DNA from: Desulfosporosinus shakirovi
GTDB taxonomy: Bacteria; Bacillota; Desulfitobacteriia; Desulfitobacteriales; Desulfitobacteriaceae
DNA: 64,000 nt
Direction: 5' to 3'
NCBI RefSeq assembly: GCF_020595055.1
Contig: NZ_JAJDOO010000026.1
Location: 1-64,000, forward strand
Part shown: positions 27,774 to 38,200 of the stretch, piece after piece
Numbering within the stretch: the stretch's first letter is position 1
Layout: each line of letters opens with the position of its first letter
Notes under the pieces: generated by a model
Seen by the model: the letters and a program-made list of their open reading frames with translations, nothing else
The model's database searches: none
What the model was told of the DNA's origin: nothing
Made by a program: the position numbers and the translations under genes

Positions 27774-28589
27774 ATGCTTACAATGACCAATCAAGAATTT
27801 AGTCAATTGGCGGCTTACATAAAAGCAAATTACGGAATTAATTTGAAAGAGGAAAAGCGAGCTCTGGTAACCGGTCGGCTTCATCATGTGCTTATCCAAA
27901 ACAACTTCAGAAACTTCTCGGAGTATTATGAGCACATTCTTACGGATAAAACCGGAAATGGGGCAGCTACCCTAATCAACAAAATCACGACCAACCATAC
28001 CTTCTTCATGAGGGAAACCGACCATTTCGAATATTGCAAAGCTCAAGTGCTTCCTTACCTGGCCAACCAAGTCAAGGCAAAGGATTTGAGGATTTGGAGT
28101 GCTGGGTGTTCCTCCGGGGAAGAGCCATATACCCTGGCCATGGTTATCGATGAATTCTTCGGGAAAGAAAGACTATTGTGGGATGCCAAAGTATTGGCGA
28201 CGGATATTTCAAGCAGAGTGCTTGAAGAGGCAAAAAAAGGTGTCTATAAAAATGCGGAGATAGCTACCCTTCCTGCTCAGTGGCGGCTCAACTATTTTAG
28301 GAAAATTGACAATGAAAAATCTGTCCTTGTCGATAGGATAAGGAATGAAGTGATATATAGAAAATTCAATCTCATGGACAGTTCCTTCCCCTTCAAGCGT
28401 AAGTTCCATGTGATATTTTGCCGGAATGTGATGATCTACTTTGATGCCCAAACAAAATGGGAATTGGTTAATAAATTTTTCGACTTATTGGAGTATGGAG
28501 GTTACCTGTTTATCGGACACTCAGAATCACTTAACCGTGAAGAATCAAAGTTTAAGTACATCATGCCTGCAGTATATAGGAAGGAATAA
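27774..28589 (+). CDS. cheR: CheR methyltransferase
   Basis: The protein is 271 residues. A short N-terminal helical domain (FSQLAAYIKANYGINL) is followed by the SAM-binding methyltransferase fold (IWSAGCSSGEEPYTLAM, VLATDISSRVLEEAKKGVY, FHVIFCRNVMIYFD, YLFIGHSESL). CheR methylates glutamates on chemoreceptors. No cheB, cheC or cheD gene is in the cluster, so demethylation must come from elsewhere or adaptation is one-sided. Confidence 0.96.
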   Translation: MLTMTNQEFSQLAAYIKANYGINLKEEKRALVTGRLHHVLIQNNFRNFSEYYEHILTDKTGNGAATLINKITTNHTFFMRETDHFEYCKAQVLPYLANQVKAKDLRIWSAGCSSGEEPYTLAMVIDEFFGKERLLWDAKVLATDISSRVLEEAKKGVYKNAEIATLPAQWRLNYFRKIDNEKSVLVDRIRNEVIYRKFNLMDSSFPFKRKFHVIFCRNVMIYFDAQTKWELVNKFFDLLEYGGYLFIGHSESLNREESKFKYIMPAVYRKE

Positions 28590-28617
28590 AAAACAAATTG
28601 AAAGAGGCGAAGGTTAA

Positions 28618-28980
28618 ATGAAGAAATTATTAATTGTCGATGATGCGGCTTTCATGCGACTTTCCATTCGAAATATGATGAATAATTATGATATAGAAAT
28701 AGTAGGGGAAGCTGCCAACGGGTTAATGGGCGTTGAAATGTATAAAGAATTACACCCTGATGTTGTGACCATGGATATTACCATGCCAGAGATGTCCGGT
28801 ATCGAAGCACTCAAAGCCATCAAGGCTCATGATCCTCAAGCTAAAGTAATCATGGTATCAGCCATGGGGCAGGAGGGAATGGTCAAAGAGGCTATCATAA
28901 ATGGAGCAAAAACCTTTGTGGTTAAACCGTTTAAGGAAGAGTTTCTATATCAAACCATTAGTAAAGTGTTAGGTCTTTAA
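28618..28980 (+). CDS. Second CheY-like receiver
   Basis: This 120-residue single receiver is nearly identical in pattern to that at 22760-23122 (D53 in VTMDITMPEMSG, MVSAMGQEGM, FVVKPFKEEF). The two clearly arose by duplication and bracket cheA-cheW-mcp-cheR. The switch region (VSAMGQ against LSSLGE) and the C-terminal helix differ most, so they may have different targets. Confidence 0.94.
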   Translation: MKKLLIVDDAAFMRLSIRNMMNNYDIEIVGEAANGLMGVEMYKELHPDVVTMDITMPEMSGIEALKAIKAHDPQAKVIMVSAMGQEGMVKEAIINGAKTFVVKPFKEEFLYQTISKVLGL

Positions 28981-29139
28981 AGTGATTTTAGTCTGCTAAG
29001 CCAATTGAGACAATATTCAATGGAGCATACCCAATACAGCTGTGGTATGTATACCCTTGTTATTTGAGAATGAATCACAAATTGAGATTAACCTATCATT
29101 TGTCGAAGATATATCTTAAGGAAAGCTGTTGGTGAAGCG

Positions 29140-30183
29140 ATGGATAGTATAAGAATGCAGGTTTCCCAGTGTAAGGTTGGAACTATTCTTGCTGAAGATG
29201 TAAAAACCTATCATCGTATCACTTTGGTTGTCAAAGATTCAGTTTTGAATCAATATATCCTAGATCGCTTAGTTGATTATGGACTTACCCATGTTTGGGT
29301 TTATACTTCGGATGCATTAGTACCGAAGGAAGAAACTAATAGAGAGAAAGAACTAATCCAGACAAGTTATGCAGAAGCCGCTCAAGTCCTTAAACAGGTT
29401 CTGCGAGAACTATCCTTAGGTAAGAAATTAAACTATACCCAGATTACACAACTTTCAAAGTTAGTGCTCGGAAACATTACGAATCGTGTCAATGTTATTA
29501 AGTACCTAAATAATATTAAAGACAAAGACGAGTACACTTATACTCACTGTGTCAATGTTGCTTTTTATGCCATGCTCATAGCCAAATGGCTTAATTTATC
29601 AAATGGGGAAATTGAGGAAGTCATACAAGTTGGGTTGCTGCATGATATTGGAAAAGTCTTCGTGCCTGATGAGATCTTAAATAAACAAGGAAAATTGTCA
29701 GAAGAAGAATTCGATGTCATGAAAAATCACGTGCTACTGGGATACTATAGCATCAAGGAATTGATGGACATTAGTCCATTGATTAAAGAAGGTGTGCTTT
29801 CACACCATGAGAGGTCGGATGGTTCAGGTTATCCCTATGGTTTACGTGAAAATGAAATCCATTTATTTGCTAAAATTATTGCTATTGCGGATGTCTATGA
29901 TGCTATGACTCAGGATAGAGTCTACAAAAAAGGGGTAAATCCTTTTGAGGCCTTTGAAATGTTCCAAACCCTCGGCATGGGTATATTCGATATTGAAGTA
30001 TTAACTGTCTTTCTTAAAAATTTAGCCATGAACTTAACGGGTTTGAATGTGATTTTGGAGAACGGTGAGAGGGCTGAAATTGTGTATGTTCCTCCATATG
30101 AGATCACTAAACCAGTGCTTAGGACAGGAACAACCTTTATTGACATGACCCAGTCGAAGACTAAAATATTGAGCATCTTTTAG
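29140..30183 (+). CDS. HD-GYP domain c-di-GMP phosphodiesterase
   Basis: The protein is 347 residues. An N-terminal domain of about 110 residues has no recognised motif. The HD-GYP domain follows with HD at 168-169 in LLHDIGKVFVPDEILNK, NHVLLGYY, HHERSDGSGYPYGL (GYP at 230-232) and IIAIADVYDAMT. Metal-binding residues of the family are present, so hydrolysis of c-di-GMP is likely. It starts with ATG after AAGGAAAGCTG and lies 159 bases after the second cheY-like gene, probably in the same transcription unit. It would lower the very messenger that the upstream riboswitch senses. Confidence 0.92.
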   Translation: MDSIRMQVSQCKVGTILAEDVKTYHRITLVVKDSVLNQYILDRLVDYGLTHVWVYTSDALVPKEETNREKELIQTSYAEAAQVLKQVLRELSLGKKLNYTQITQLSKLVLGNITNRVNVIKYLNNIKDKDEYTYTHCVNVAFYAMLIAKWLNLSNGEIEEVIQVGLLHDIGKVFVPDEILNKQGKLSEEEFDVMKNHVLLGYYSIKELMDISPLIKEGVLSHHERSDGSGYPYGLRENEIHLFAKIIAIADVYDAMTQDRVYKKGVNPFEAFEMFQTLGMGIFDIEVLTVFLKNLAMNLTGLNVILENGERAEIVYVPPYEITKPVLRTGTTFIDMTQSKTKILSIF

Positions 30184-30231
30184 GCAAAAAATAGGTGATA
30201 TCGTCCAAATCCAAAGCACGATGTTGAAAGC

Positions 30232-30309
30232 ATGACCAGAGTGGAATTGCAACAGGCTGTCAAGGACAGAGACCAGGCTATTCAGGAGAAGAAATCCCTC
30301 CAAACATAA
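30232..30309 (+). other. Short coiled-coil-like ORF, probably a remnant
   Basis: ATG to TAA encodes 25 residues (MTRVELQQAVKDRDQAIQEK and five more). Without a ribosome site this is more likely the tail of a lost coiled-coil protein than a gene. Confidence 0.2.
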
Positions 30310-30342
30310 AGTCAAATGGTGTGGCTTTAATTCTGTTTACGC

Positions 30343-30465
30343 TCAGATTAGGATTCCGCAGTGATCGATCTCATGCTGAATGATCTGCGCAGCATAGCCG
30401 GCAAAATACAATGCAGACGCTGCAAATCCAACTTCATTTATTCCGTCAATATAATAGGGTGAAAT
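30343..30465 (-). pseudogene. Peptide deformylase C-terminal remnant
   Basis: On the minus strand this reads YYIDGINEVGF, then AGYAAQIIQHEIDHCGILI and a stop. QHEIDH is the metal-binding motif of peptide deformylase and lies near the C-terminus as expected. The rest of the enzyme, including the GxGLAAxQ and EGCLS motifs, is absent, so this is a fragment only. Confidence 0.7.
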
Positions 30466-30467
30466 TT

Positions 30468-30492
30468 GAGGGGGGTATCCCCTCTTTTGTTA
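30468..30492 (+). terminator. GC-rich hairpin with T-rich tail
   Basis: GAGGGG pairs with CCCCTC around a five-base loop, followed by TTTTGTTATTATTT. It may end the chemosensory/HD-GYP transcript. Confidence 0.6.
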
Positions 30493-30592
30493 TTATTTAT
30501 GGTTAAGGAAGGTATTTGCACACCATAAAAAGTTTTTCAAGGATACAGAAAAGATAGATTGGTGTGCTAACCTATACTTGGAGGCGAAAAAA

Positions 30593-31270
30593 ATGGCTTT
30601 TGAATTTTTATTGGTTGAAGATGATCCAGAGATTAGAGAAATCATCACAGACTATTTTATGGAGAAAAGCGAGGGGACTTTTAAGATAGATTCTGCCGAG
30701 TCAGGGAAGGAAGGTCAGCAAAAATGTCTCGACCAGGACTATGATTTAGTTCTGCTGGATGTCATGCTGCCGGAGGTGGACGGATTTACAATTTGCCGGG
30801 AGGTTAGAAAAAGGAGTAATGTGCCTATTATTTTTATCACGGCCAGGCACCAGGAGCAGGATAGATTGTATGGGTATAATCTGGGCTGTGATGATTACAT
30901 AGTTAAACCTTTTTCCCTCCCAGAGCTTTATGCCAAGGTTACGGCTCTGATTAGACGGGCCAAAGGCACGGTGAGAAACGAAGTAATGACAGCGGGGAGG
31001 ATAAGCTTGAATCCCTACCGTTATACGGTTATGGTCAAGGACACAGAGGTATTCCTGGCCCCCATGGAATTTGCCGTTCTAAAAATACTCATGGAGAATT
31101 GCGGTCGGTTAGTGAGCCGGGAAAGCCTGCTCATCCGAATTTGGGGATATGATTTTGAAGGGAATGACAGAGTGGTGGACAACCATGTAAAAAAATTGCG
31201 GAAGGCCTTAGGGGATGCCTCAAAGCAAGTTAAAACCGTGATCAAGAGAGGGTACAAATTGGAGGGGTAG
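30593..31270 (+). CDS. OmpR-family response regulator
   Basis: The protein is 225 residues with phosphoacceptor D56 in LVLLDVMLPEVDG, DDYIVKPFSL, and a winged helix (LAPMEFAVLKILMENCGRL, RVVDNHVKKLRKAL, IKRGYKLEG). ATG 30593 is chosen because GGAGG ends nine bases upstream; a TTG at 30578 would overlap the ribosome site. It pairs with the kinase that starts three bases after its stop. No neighbouring target gene is evident. Confidence 0.93.
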   Translation: MAFEFLLVEDDPEIREIITDYFMEKSEGTFKIDSAESGKEGQQKCLDQDYDLVLLDVMLPEVDGFTICREVRKRSNVPIIFITARHQEQDRLYGYNLGCDDYIVKPFSLPELYAKVTALIRRAKGTVRNEVMTAGRISLNPYRYTVMVKDTEVFLAPMEFAVLKILMENCGRLVSRESLLIRIWGYDFEGNDRVVDNHVKKLRKALGDASKQVKTVIKRGYKLEG

Positions 31271-31273
31271 ACA

Positions 31274-32965
31274 TTGAAACGGAACAAAATTAAGCGGACA
31301 ATCTATATCCGCATTTTTGGTGCTTTATTTGCCACCTACCTGGTGCTTATGACAGGCTTTAGCCTATTCCTGATAGCTCAGGAAAAGAAAGAGGGGGGCT
31401 GGGAACTCCGCACCTTAGCCTTACAGGTCAATAATACCATCAGTGGTATACTGCAGGATAATCTTGACAGTAACAATCAGCTTGCGGATATGGGCAAGCT
31501 TAAAAAGGAATTAGTGGGAAAGCCTTTTTTCGGCTATTTAGGGACGGAAGTCGCCATATTCTCAGGGGATTATCGTCTGATTTTCAATACCAATGACAAC
31601 TGGTTATGCAGCTATACAGAGTATCGTGAAGGAAGTAAAAATTATATAGGCAATGGATCTTTAAACCCCAAGGATTGGTTCAAGGAAAAAGAAATTAACG
31701 AGCTGGAAAATTACTTGAATGCCAATCCCAAGGCGGAAAAGGCTGGTGATCTTTCCGGGTATTCCCTTCATTTGGAGGGGTTCTGGGTGGATAATGAAAT
31801 GATTATTCCTGACAAAATAAGTGTTGTGACCATGTATGCAGAAACCTTTGATGAAGAGGGAAGTGTAAGGTCAAGCGGTGGAACCCATTTAAATGACATA
31901 GTCTATACTTCAGGTTATGAAAACACCAAAAACTTGCCCTATTTTGAACATGGTCAAATCCAGCCTGTTAATGAGGGTTTCCAGGATAAGGAGCAAGCAA
32001 TCAATCTGCGTAATTTGGTGTCGGATCAAGAAAAATTAAAGGAGGCTGTTAAACAGCCGGGGATTGTCTTATGTGAAAGGGTTAATTGGCTGACCTATCG
32101 CTATTACTTGCCCCAGCCATACCAGAATACTGTAAAAGTAACCGATGACCAGAACAATTACAGTGAATTCTGGACAGTTTTTGCCCGTGATGTGAATCTC
32201 TGGGATAAATGTGCCGGGACTTTGATTTTCGTATGGGTCAGCTGCTGGATAACCTTCGTTATGGCAGGCCTTATACTTGCAGCCCAGACTTATAAGACTT
32301 ACCAAAAGAGGGAAGAGCTTGAAAGATTTCGCAAGGAAACAACCAATGCTTTAGCCCATGATTTGAAAACCCCTTTAAGTATTATTTCCGGGTATGCCCA
32401 GAATCTTATGGAAAATGTCCAGACAGAGAAACGGGAGCACTATGCGGCTGGTATCCGGACTAATGTCAATCGGATGGATAAGATAATCCGGGAAATGCTG
32501 GAGTTATCAAGATTAGAGTCTGATTTATTACCAATAAAATTTGAGGAGGTATCTCTTGGTGAAGTGTGTGCTGAAATAATTGAACGTTACAAGCAAGTAA
32601 GTGCTGAAAAATCCATCCTGACCCTCCTGGAAGGGGATGCAGTGATCAAAGCTGATCATTCTTTACTGGCCAGAGTGGTTGACAATTTTTTTGTCAATGC
32701 CCTTGACAGCACACCTGATGGAGGAACTATTCGGATAAGTATAGCTGACAATAGATTTGAATTTTATAATAGCGGCAGCTATATCCCTGAAGAGAAGCTG
32801 AGGGAAATTTGGCAGCCCTATAGAAAAGCGGATGCATCACGCGGCAATACAAAGGGCACAGGCCTTGGTCTAGCTATTTCCCGTACAATTCTGGAACTAT
32901 ATCACTTTTCCTATGGGGCTCAAAATGGCGATGATGGGGTAATATTCTGGTTCGAATTTGTTTAA
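31274..32965 (+). CDS. Sensor histidine kinase with large extracytoplasmic domain
   Basis: The protein is 563 residues and starts at TTG after GGAGGGG. TM1 is at about 9-33, an extracytoplasmic region of roughly 280 residues follows (about 34-315), then TM2 at about 317-338 (LIFVWVSCWITFVMAGLILA). HisKA has H362 in ALAHDLKTPLSIISGY. HATPase has an unusual N box (VDNFFVNALDST) and the G2-type GTGLGLAISRTIL, while the G1 motif is weak (FEFYNSGSYIPEE). The large sensor domain shows no family recognisable to me. Confidence 0.9.
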   Translation: MKRNKIKRTIYIRIFGALFATYLVLMTGFSLFLIAQEKKEGGWELRTLALQVNNTISGILQDNLDSNNQLADMGKLKKELVGKPFFGYLGTEVAIFSGDYRLIFNTNDNWLCSYTEYREGSKNYIGNGSLNPKDWFKEKEINELENYLNANPKAEKAGDLSGYSLHLEGFWVDNEMIIPDKISVVTMYAETFDEEGSVRSSGGTHLNDIVYTSGYENTKNLPYFEHGQIQPVNEGFQDKEQAINLRNLVSDQEKLKEAVKQPGIVLCERVNWLTYRYYLPQPYQNTVKVTDDQNNYSEFWTVFARDVNLWDKCAGTLIFVWVSCWITFVMAGLILAAQTYKTYQKREELERFRKETTNALAHDLKTPLSIISGYAQNLMENVQTEKREHYAAGIRTNVNRMDKIIREMLELSRLESDLLPIKFEEVSLGEVCAEIIERYKQVSAEKSILTLLEGDAVIKADHSLLARVVDNFFVNALDSTPDGGTIRISIADNRFEFYNSGSYIPEEKLREIWQPYRKADASRGNTKGTGLGLAISRTILELYHFSYGAQNGDDGVIFWFEFV

Positions 32966-33007
32966 ATTAACAAAGCATCTGCTGGATAAAGGAATGTTTT
33001 TCCCAAG

Positions 33008-33060
33008 GAACCAAAGAGCATGAATCCAAGTCAAGGTATGGGATTCATGCCCTTTGGTTC
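33008..33060. terminator. Long hairpin between kinase and convergent DUF3231 gene
   Basis: Arms of 20 bp with one mismatch (right arm GGATTCATGCCCTTTGGTTC) flank a 13-nt loop. There is no strong T-tract, but its place between convergent genes suggests a shared terminator. Confidence 0.5.
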
Positions 33061-33150
33061 TGGAGAGGGAAGCTTGCACCCTATTCCCTTATACCTTTCC
33101 GAGGAGGATAGCCCTTGATTTTAGTAGACTTCTCGGGGGGGATTGAATAT

Positions 33151-34215
33151 TTAATGAGTTAATTTCGCACGATTAATAGTTTGTGGTACTTGTTCCAACC
33201 AACCATTCTCAACCATTATGTCTACTCCATCCTTGTCAAATTCCAAAATCTCTAAGGTGAGACGGGTAAAGTCCGTAATAATATCTTTCCTTGAACTACC
33301 AGTCAGTCCAATTCCATAAGCTAAAATTATACGTGCCATAGCTATTGTTGTATGAAATACCATAAGTCTGTCACTGTAAGGAGATTGTGTTGAGTCTGTA
33401 ATGAGGTCATTAAGAATTTTAGGTTTAGGTAAATCATCGTTTTCTAATAAAGAGCCCAATACTTCTAATTGTTTATCGGCTATTGTTATCCCATGGTTGA
33501 GGAAATTTCTTACTTGATTGGATTTTGTAACTTGGGCAAAACCTTGTTTTAGAGCTCTCATTCCGATCTTGAAATCCATGATATTGAAAATATTACTAAT
33601 CTCGATTGCGTTCAGAGGTCTAACGCTTTTTGAGAAAAATGAGCCATAGTAGGTTTTATCATGGACAAATTCTATGCGATCAGGAAGTTCAATATTAGGT
33701 GACTTGGCGAAAAGCCCCTTCTCTAAGAGGACTTGATCCACTTTTTGAATAACGTCTCTTGATTTTCCGATAGCTTCAAAAAATAAGCTTTTAATATCGG
33801 TGCGGGAAGAATCACTAAAAGCTAAAGTATGATTAGCTAAAATATATTTTGTCATAAGTTTTGTATACCTAACCGAAAATTCTTCAGCAAACAAGGGTGG
33901 AGCATTTATATCAACATCTTTTTCGCCAAAACCCTTTGGAACAGGGTGATGGATGGCATTGAATATTCCCTCCATAGCGCTTATATTTTGGCTGGCTACA
34001 TCTAGAGCGAGTTGTAAAACCTTATGAAAAGCTGGGTCCAGGGATCTTGCGACCATATGTTTTAGCATGGTCACAGACATACATTCGGCCATATACGTTA
34101 CCCAAAGATGACTTATTTCTGAGGATGTTGCATGAATGTTAGCTAAATTGTGGTGTGTAGCTTCAATCGGAATAGGCTGGGGTTGGTTTTGATTTAATTG
34201 CTGCAAATTGTCCAT
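33151..34215 (-). CDS. DUF3231 family protein
   Basis: The protein is 354 residues and all-alpha, with two similar halves (TSSEISHLWVTYMAECMSVT near the start, NAIEISNIFNIMDFKIGMRA in the second half). DUF3231 proteins are common in spore-forming Firmicutes and have a four-helix-bundle, ferritin-like appearance; their function is not established. AGGAGGTAAT precedes the ATG on the minus strand. It is monocistronic with its own upstream inverted repeat. Confidence 0.85.
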   Translation of the reverse strand: MDNLQQLNQNQPQPIPIEATHHNLANIHATSSEISHLWVTYMAECMSVTMLKHMVARSLDPAFHKVLQLALDVASQNISAMEGIFNAIHHPVPKGFGEKDVDINAPPLFAEEFSVRYTKLMTKYILANHTLAFSDSSRTDIKSLFFEAIGKSRDVIQKVDQVLLEKGLFAKSPNIELPDRIEFVHDKTYYGSFFSKSVRPLNAIEISNIFNIMDFKIGMRALKQGFAQVTKSNQVRNFLNHGITIADKQLEVLGSLLENDDLPKPKILNDLITDSTQSPYSDRLMVFHTTIAMARIILAYGIGLTGSSRKDIITDFTRLTLEILEFDKDGVDIMVENGWLEQVPQTINRAKLTH

Positions 34216-34270
34216 AATATTACCTCCTGTTGATTTATAGACTTAGGTTACCTTTGGATGTCCATAATTA

Positions 34271-34291
34271 TTTTGGTAAGATTTACCAAAA
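34271..34291. promoter_or_regulatory. Inverted repeat upstream of the DUF3231 gene
   Basis: TTTTGGTAA and TTACCAAAA flank a three-base spacer, 56 bases upstream of the DUF3231 start. The form suits a dimeric repressor. The rest of 34292-34671 holds only a doubtful minus-strand ORF (34353-34556, weak TTG start) of no recognised family. Confidence 0.5.
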
Positions 34292-34671
34292 CTGAAAAGG
34301 GAAAGAACAGCGTTTTGTATTGCCGGTGGTGGTAGATTGACACGGCATCATTTTATCTCCTCAAGGCATGTGGAGTGCGCGTTAGCCATTGGATGTATAG
34401 ATAACATTCAATGGCTTTTATATTAGAGAACATATTCAGAAATTGATATGCGTTGTGCCATGCCAGTTCTTGGGAGAAACCGTATTCACTCAATGCGGTA
34501 GAGGAATCAAAATAGCCGAGAAAATACCTGACACCAGAAAAGGTTGATGCAACCAAAGATCTTTAAAGAATTTTCAATGTATTTTTTAATACTAACTAAC
34601 CAATGCTTGCATTTTCAAAATGATTTGATAGACTGTAACAGAAATGTAATTTAAGAAAGGCACGAATTTTC

Positions 34672-35247
34672 ATGAAAAGATTAGAGGACGTGGTCGAGCT
34701 GGTGAGTGGTTCGCCGCAATTTAGGATTAAAGAAGTGTTTGATGATAAAGCGCCACTTTACATCTATTATGGACAATCCGATCTGGAAGAAGATTTGGTT
34801 GGCCTGGATTCTAATCGTCGTGACAGCAAACAAGTGCGAACCTTTGACAAGGTAAATACCCTTTGTCCAGGTGACGTGGTTTTCAGTTTGATCTCGGGAA
34901 AATCCACTCTGGTTGGTGTGAATCATCAGAGGTATCTGTACACGCAAAACTACGTTAAGTTAGTAACTGACGAAAAGGTTGCTGCGAAATATCTTGTTTA
35001 CTTACTTAATGAAGATCAATCCATTAAGAAACAGGTTCAAATGGGCTTGCAGGGTTCTCAAGTTCTAAAATACACGCTGAAACAAGTGAAAGAACTTGAA
35101 TTGCCGGATTTGCCGGCCATAGAAACACAGCGACTGATCGGTGAACTTTATTTCAACCAATTGCGGCTGGAAGCCTTAAGAAATAGAGCGGCAAATTCAG
35201 AAACCATCATCGTATTGGAAAAGCTTAGGGAGGCGAGCAGGAAATGA
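34672..35247 (+). CDS. Half-length HsdS-like specificity protein
   Basis: The protein is 191 residues. It reads as a single target-recognition domain plus one conserved helix: KRLEDVVELVSGSPQFR, GDVVFSLISGKSTLVGVNH, and GSQVLKYTLKQVKELELPDL, ending in a coiled-coil-like tail. Full HsdS proteins have two such units; half units can dimerise. It is the first gene of the type I operon and overlaps hsdR by four bases. AAAGGCACG precedes the ATG at some distance. It may be an alternative specificity subunit or a regulator of the main one. Confidence 0.72.
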   Translation: MKRLEDVVELVSGSPQFRIKEVFDDKAPLYIYYGQSDLEEDLVGLDSNRRDSKQVRTFDKVNTLCPGDVVFSLISGKSTLVGVNHQRYLYTQNYVKLVTDEKVAAKYLVYLLNEDQSIKKQVQMGLQGSQVLKYTLKQVKELELPDLPAIETQRLIGELYFNQLRLEALRNRAANSETIIVLEKLREASRK

Positions 35248-38200
35248 AGGAGAAGGAATTTGAAACAGAACTCATTCAGTACATGACCAGTGGCACAATC
35301 GCCAAACCGGAGCATCTGGAAGGCATCGGCGACTTTATGGCCAAAGATGCAAAGGCTGATTATGTAGTGAAAACCAAACTGTGGAACTATGAACCCAATA
35401 TTAAAACAACAGCACAACTCTGGGATAACTTTAAGGCGATCTTGGAACAACACAATCAAAACACCCTTGACCATCCTTTAAGTGCTGTGGAATTTAATCA
35501 AGTGAAGAAAATCATCTCGGACCTTCGGACACCTTACGAAGCGGGGCAGTTCTTGTATGGCTTAAATGGTGTGTCCCAAATCGAGATTGATTTAGATGAT
35601 GGACGTCATGTCTTCCTGACGGTTTTTGATCAAAAGCAAATCGGGGCCGGGGATACGGTTTATCAAGTGGTCAATCAAATTTATCGACCGGCAGTTATCA
35701 CTGGAAAACAAAAGTGCTATTTTGACACGACCCTCTTGATTAATGGTCTGCCCATCATTCAAATTGAGGAAAAGCGTGACACACGTAATGTCAATGACGC
35801 CCTCAATCAAATGCACCAATATGCCAATGAAAATCAGTATCGTGATATTTTCTCTACGCTGCAGATTTTGGTGGCCATCACGCCCAACAATGTGAAGTAT
35901 ATGGCCAATACTACGCCGGATAAATTCAATAAGGACTTCGCCTTTAACTGGCAGCGCAAGAGTGACAATACCATCGTGCGCAACTGGAAGGAATTTGCGG
36001 ATTCCATGCTTTCCATCCCCATGGCCCATCAAATGGCCACCAACTACATGATTTTGGACGGAACAAAGAATAAACAAATGTTAAAGGTGATGCGTCCTTA
36101 TCAGGTGTATGCGACCCAAAAGGTGATCGAGAGCTTAAAAGGTGTCGATTTTGAATTCGGTATGAATAAGGTTGGTTATATCTGGCACACAACCGGCTCG
36201 GGAAAAACCATTACCAGTTTTAAAACCGCCTGGCTGGCCAGCCGTATGCCTAAAGTGGACAAGGTTGTCTTTGTGGTGGATAGAATCGCTTTAACCAAGC
36301 AAACCATGGAAAACTACCAAGCCTATGATCCGGATGCTGCAGAAGACACTTGGGGCAGCGTTCAAAACACAGACAACACGACGGATTTGAGCCGTAAGCT
36401 CAAAAGTAAAGACAATAACATCATTGTGACTTCCGTGCAAAAGTTGGATACGTTGGTGAAACGCAAAACTTTTAAAGCCCCGGATAAGAACATCGTATTT
36501 ATCGTGGATGAAGCCCACCGTTCAACCGGCGGCGACTCATTTAAGGCAATTCAAAAAGCTTTTAAGAAATCCGCTTGGGTGGGTTATACCGGAACCCCTA
36601 TGTTTGATGAAACAACCAGCGGGCTGCGCACAGAAGAAATTTTTGGCCCCCTATTACACGCTTATACCATTCGTGAAGCCATTGCGGACCGCAATGTTTT
36701 GGGCTTCAAAGTGGACTTTGAGACAACCATTGATGAAAAACAAATGAAAGAAAACTATCTTCCTGGGTTTTACCGGGAGCGCCATCCTAAATGGAGGGAA
36801 GAGCAAATTCAAGAGAAAATCAACCATCTCACTCAAGAGGATATGGATGATGCCATTGAACCCAGTTTCTACGATGAAAATCCGGATCACATCAAGTTGG
36901 TCGTGGAAGACATTTTCAAAAATTGGCGTAATCGTTCCAATGGAGGCAAATATAATGCGTTATTTACCACTCACGTAGGTGGCGGTAAGGCAAGTACGCC
37001 CATGGCCATGATGTATTTTCACGAGTTTCAGCGTCTTAACGAAGAACATAAGCAGAAGGGCGGGCAGACCTTAAAAGTCGCCGTTACCTTCAGTCAAAAT
37101 ACATCGAATAATGATAGCATGTTAGCCGCAAATCAAGGCTTGCACGAGGCCATGAAAGCGTATAATGCTGAATTCGGCACAGCTTTTGGGATGGAGGATG
37201 TTTCAGGCTACACTCAAGACGTGACTTCACGGTTAAATAAATCAGCTACGGACGGGAAATCCCTGGATTTGGTGATTGTGGTGGACCAACTATTGACCGG
37301 TTTTGACGCGCCGGAACTGAACACCCTTTATGTGGATAGAACCCTGAAAGGTGCCGGGTTAATTCAAGCTTATTCCAGAACGAATCGTATTGCGGATATG
37401 CAAGAGAAACCATGGGGACGTGTGGTCAATTACCGCTGGCCTGCGCAAAACGAGAAGTTGATGAATAAAGCCCTGGCTGTTTATGCCAATAAAGACTCAG
37501 CCATTTTGTCTGTTGATGAACAGCGTAAGTCTAACCAAAAGGATGGTATTATCGCTAAACCATTTGAAGATGTATTAAATGAAGTGAAAGAAGTAGTTGG
37601 GAAATTGAGCAGCATGACGACTGGATTTCAACAGCTGCCACCCTCTGAAAAACAAAAGGACCATATGCTTGAACTGCTCCGTGAATATAACAGAGGCATG
37701 GCAAAATTAAAGCAATATGATCCCGATGAAGTTGAGGGTGAAAACGTCGGATTTAACTATGATAATCCGGATGAACTAGTAGAAAGGCTGGGGATGACTT
37801 CAGAGCAGGAAGTCATGTTGACAACGGTCTTAACCAATGAACTCAAGTCCCACATTGTCAAAGAGAAAAAAATCCCTCTTTATCAAATCGAACTGCGGAT
37901 GACCCACGTGAAGGATGTTAAAGTAGATTATGATTATCTTACGGAGCTGGTAGAACAATTATTGAACCAAGTTCACGAAGGCAAAAATGAAAAAGCCAAA
38001 GAGACCCAAGAGAAAATCAACCAATTTGCCAATGGGCTGGATGACCGCAACTATGCTACGAAGATTATCAATGCGGCTGTGGCCATCGTCAAAGGTTACT
38101 TCCCGCCTGCAGGTTCCGGCTTCAAGTATCCTGCGCGGCTAAGTGACAGTGAACAAATCATCCGGCAGGCGAACAATGTTAGCCTGGATCGCATGTTTCT

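Noticed and set aside
34353-34556. Minus-strand 67-codon frame as a gene
   Set aside because: TTG start, no clear ribosome site and no recognised family; kept only as a note under the neighbouring repeat.
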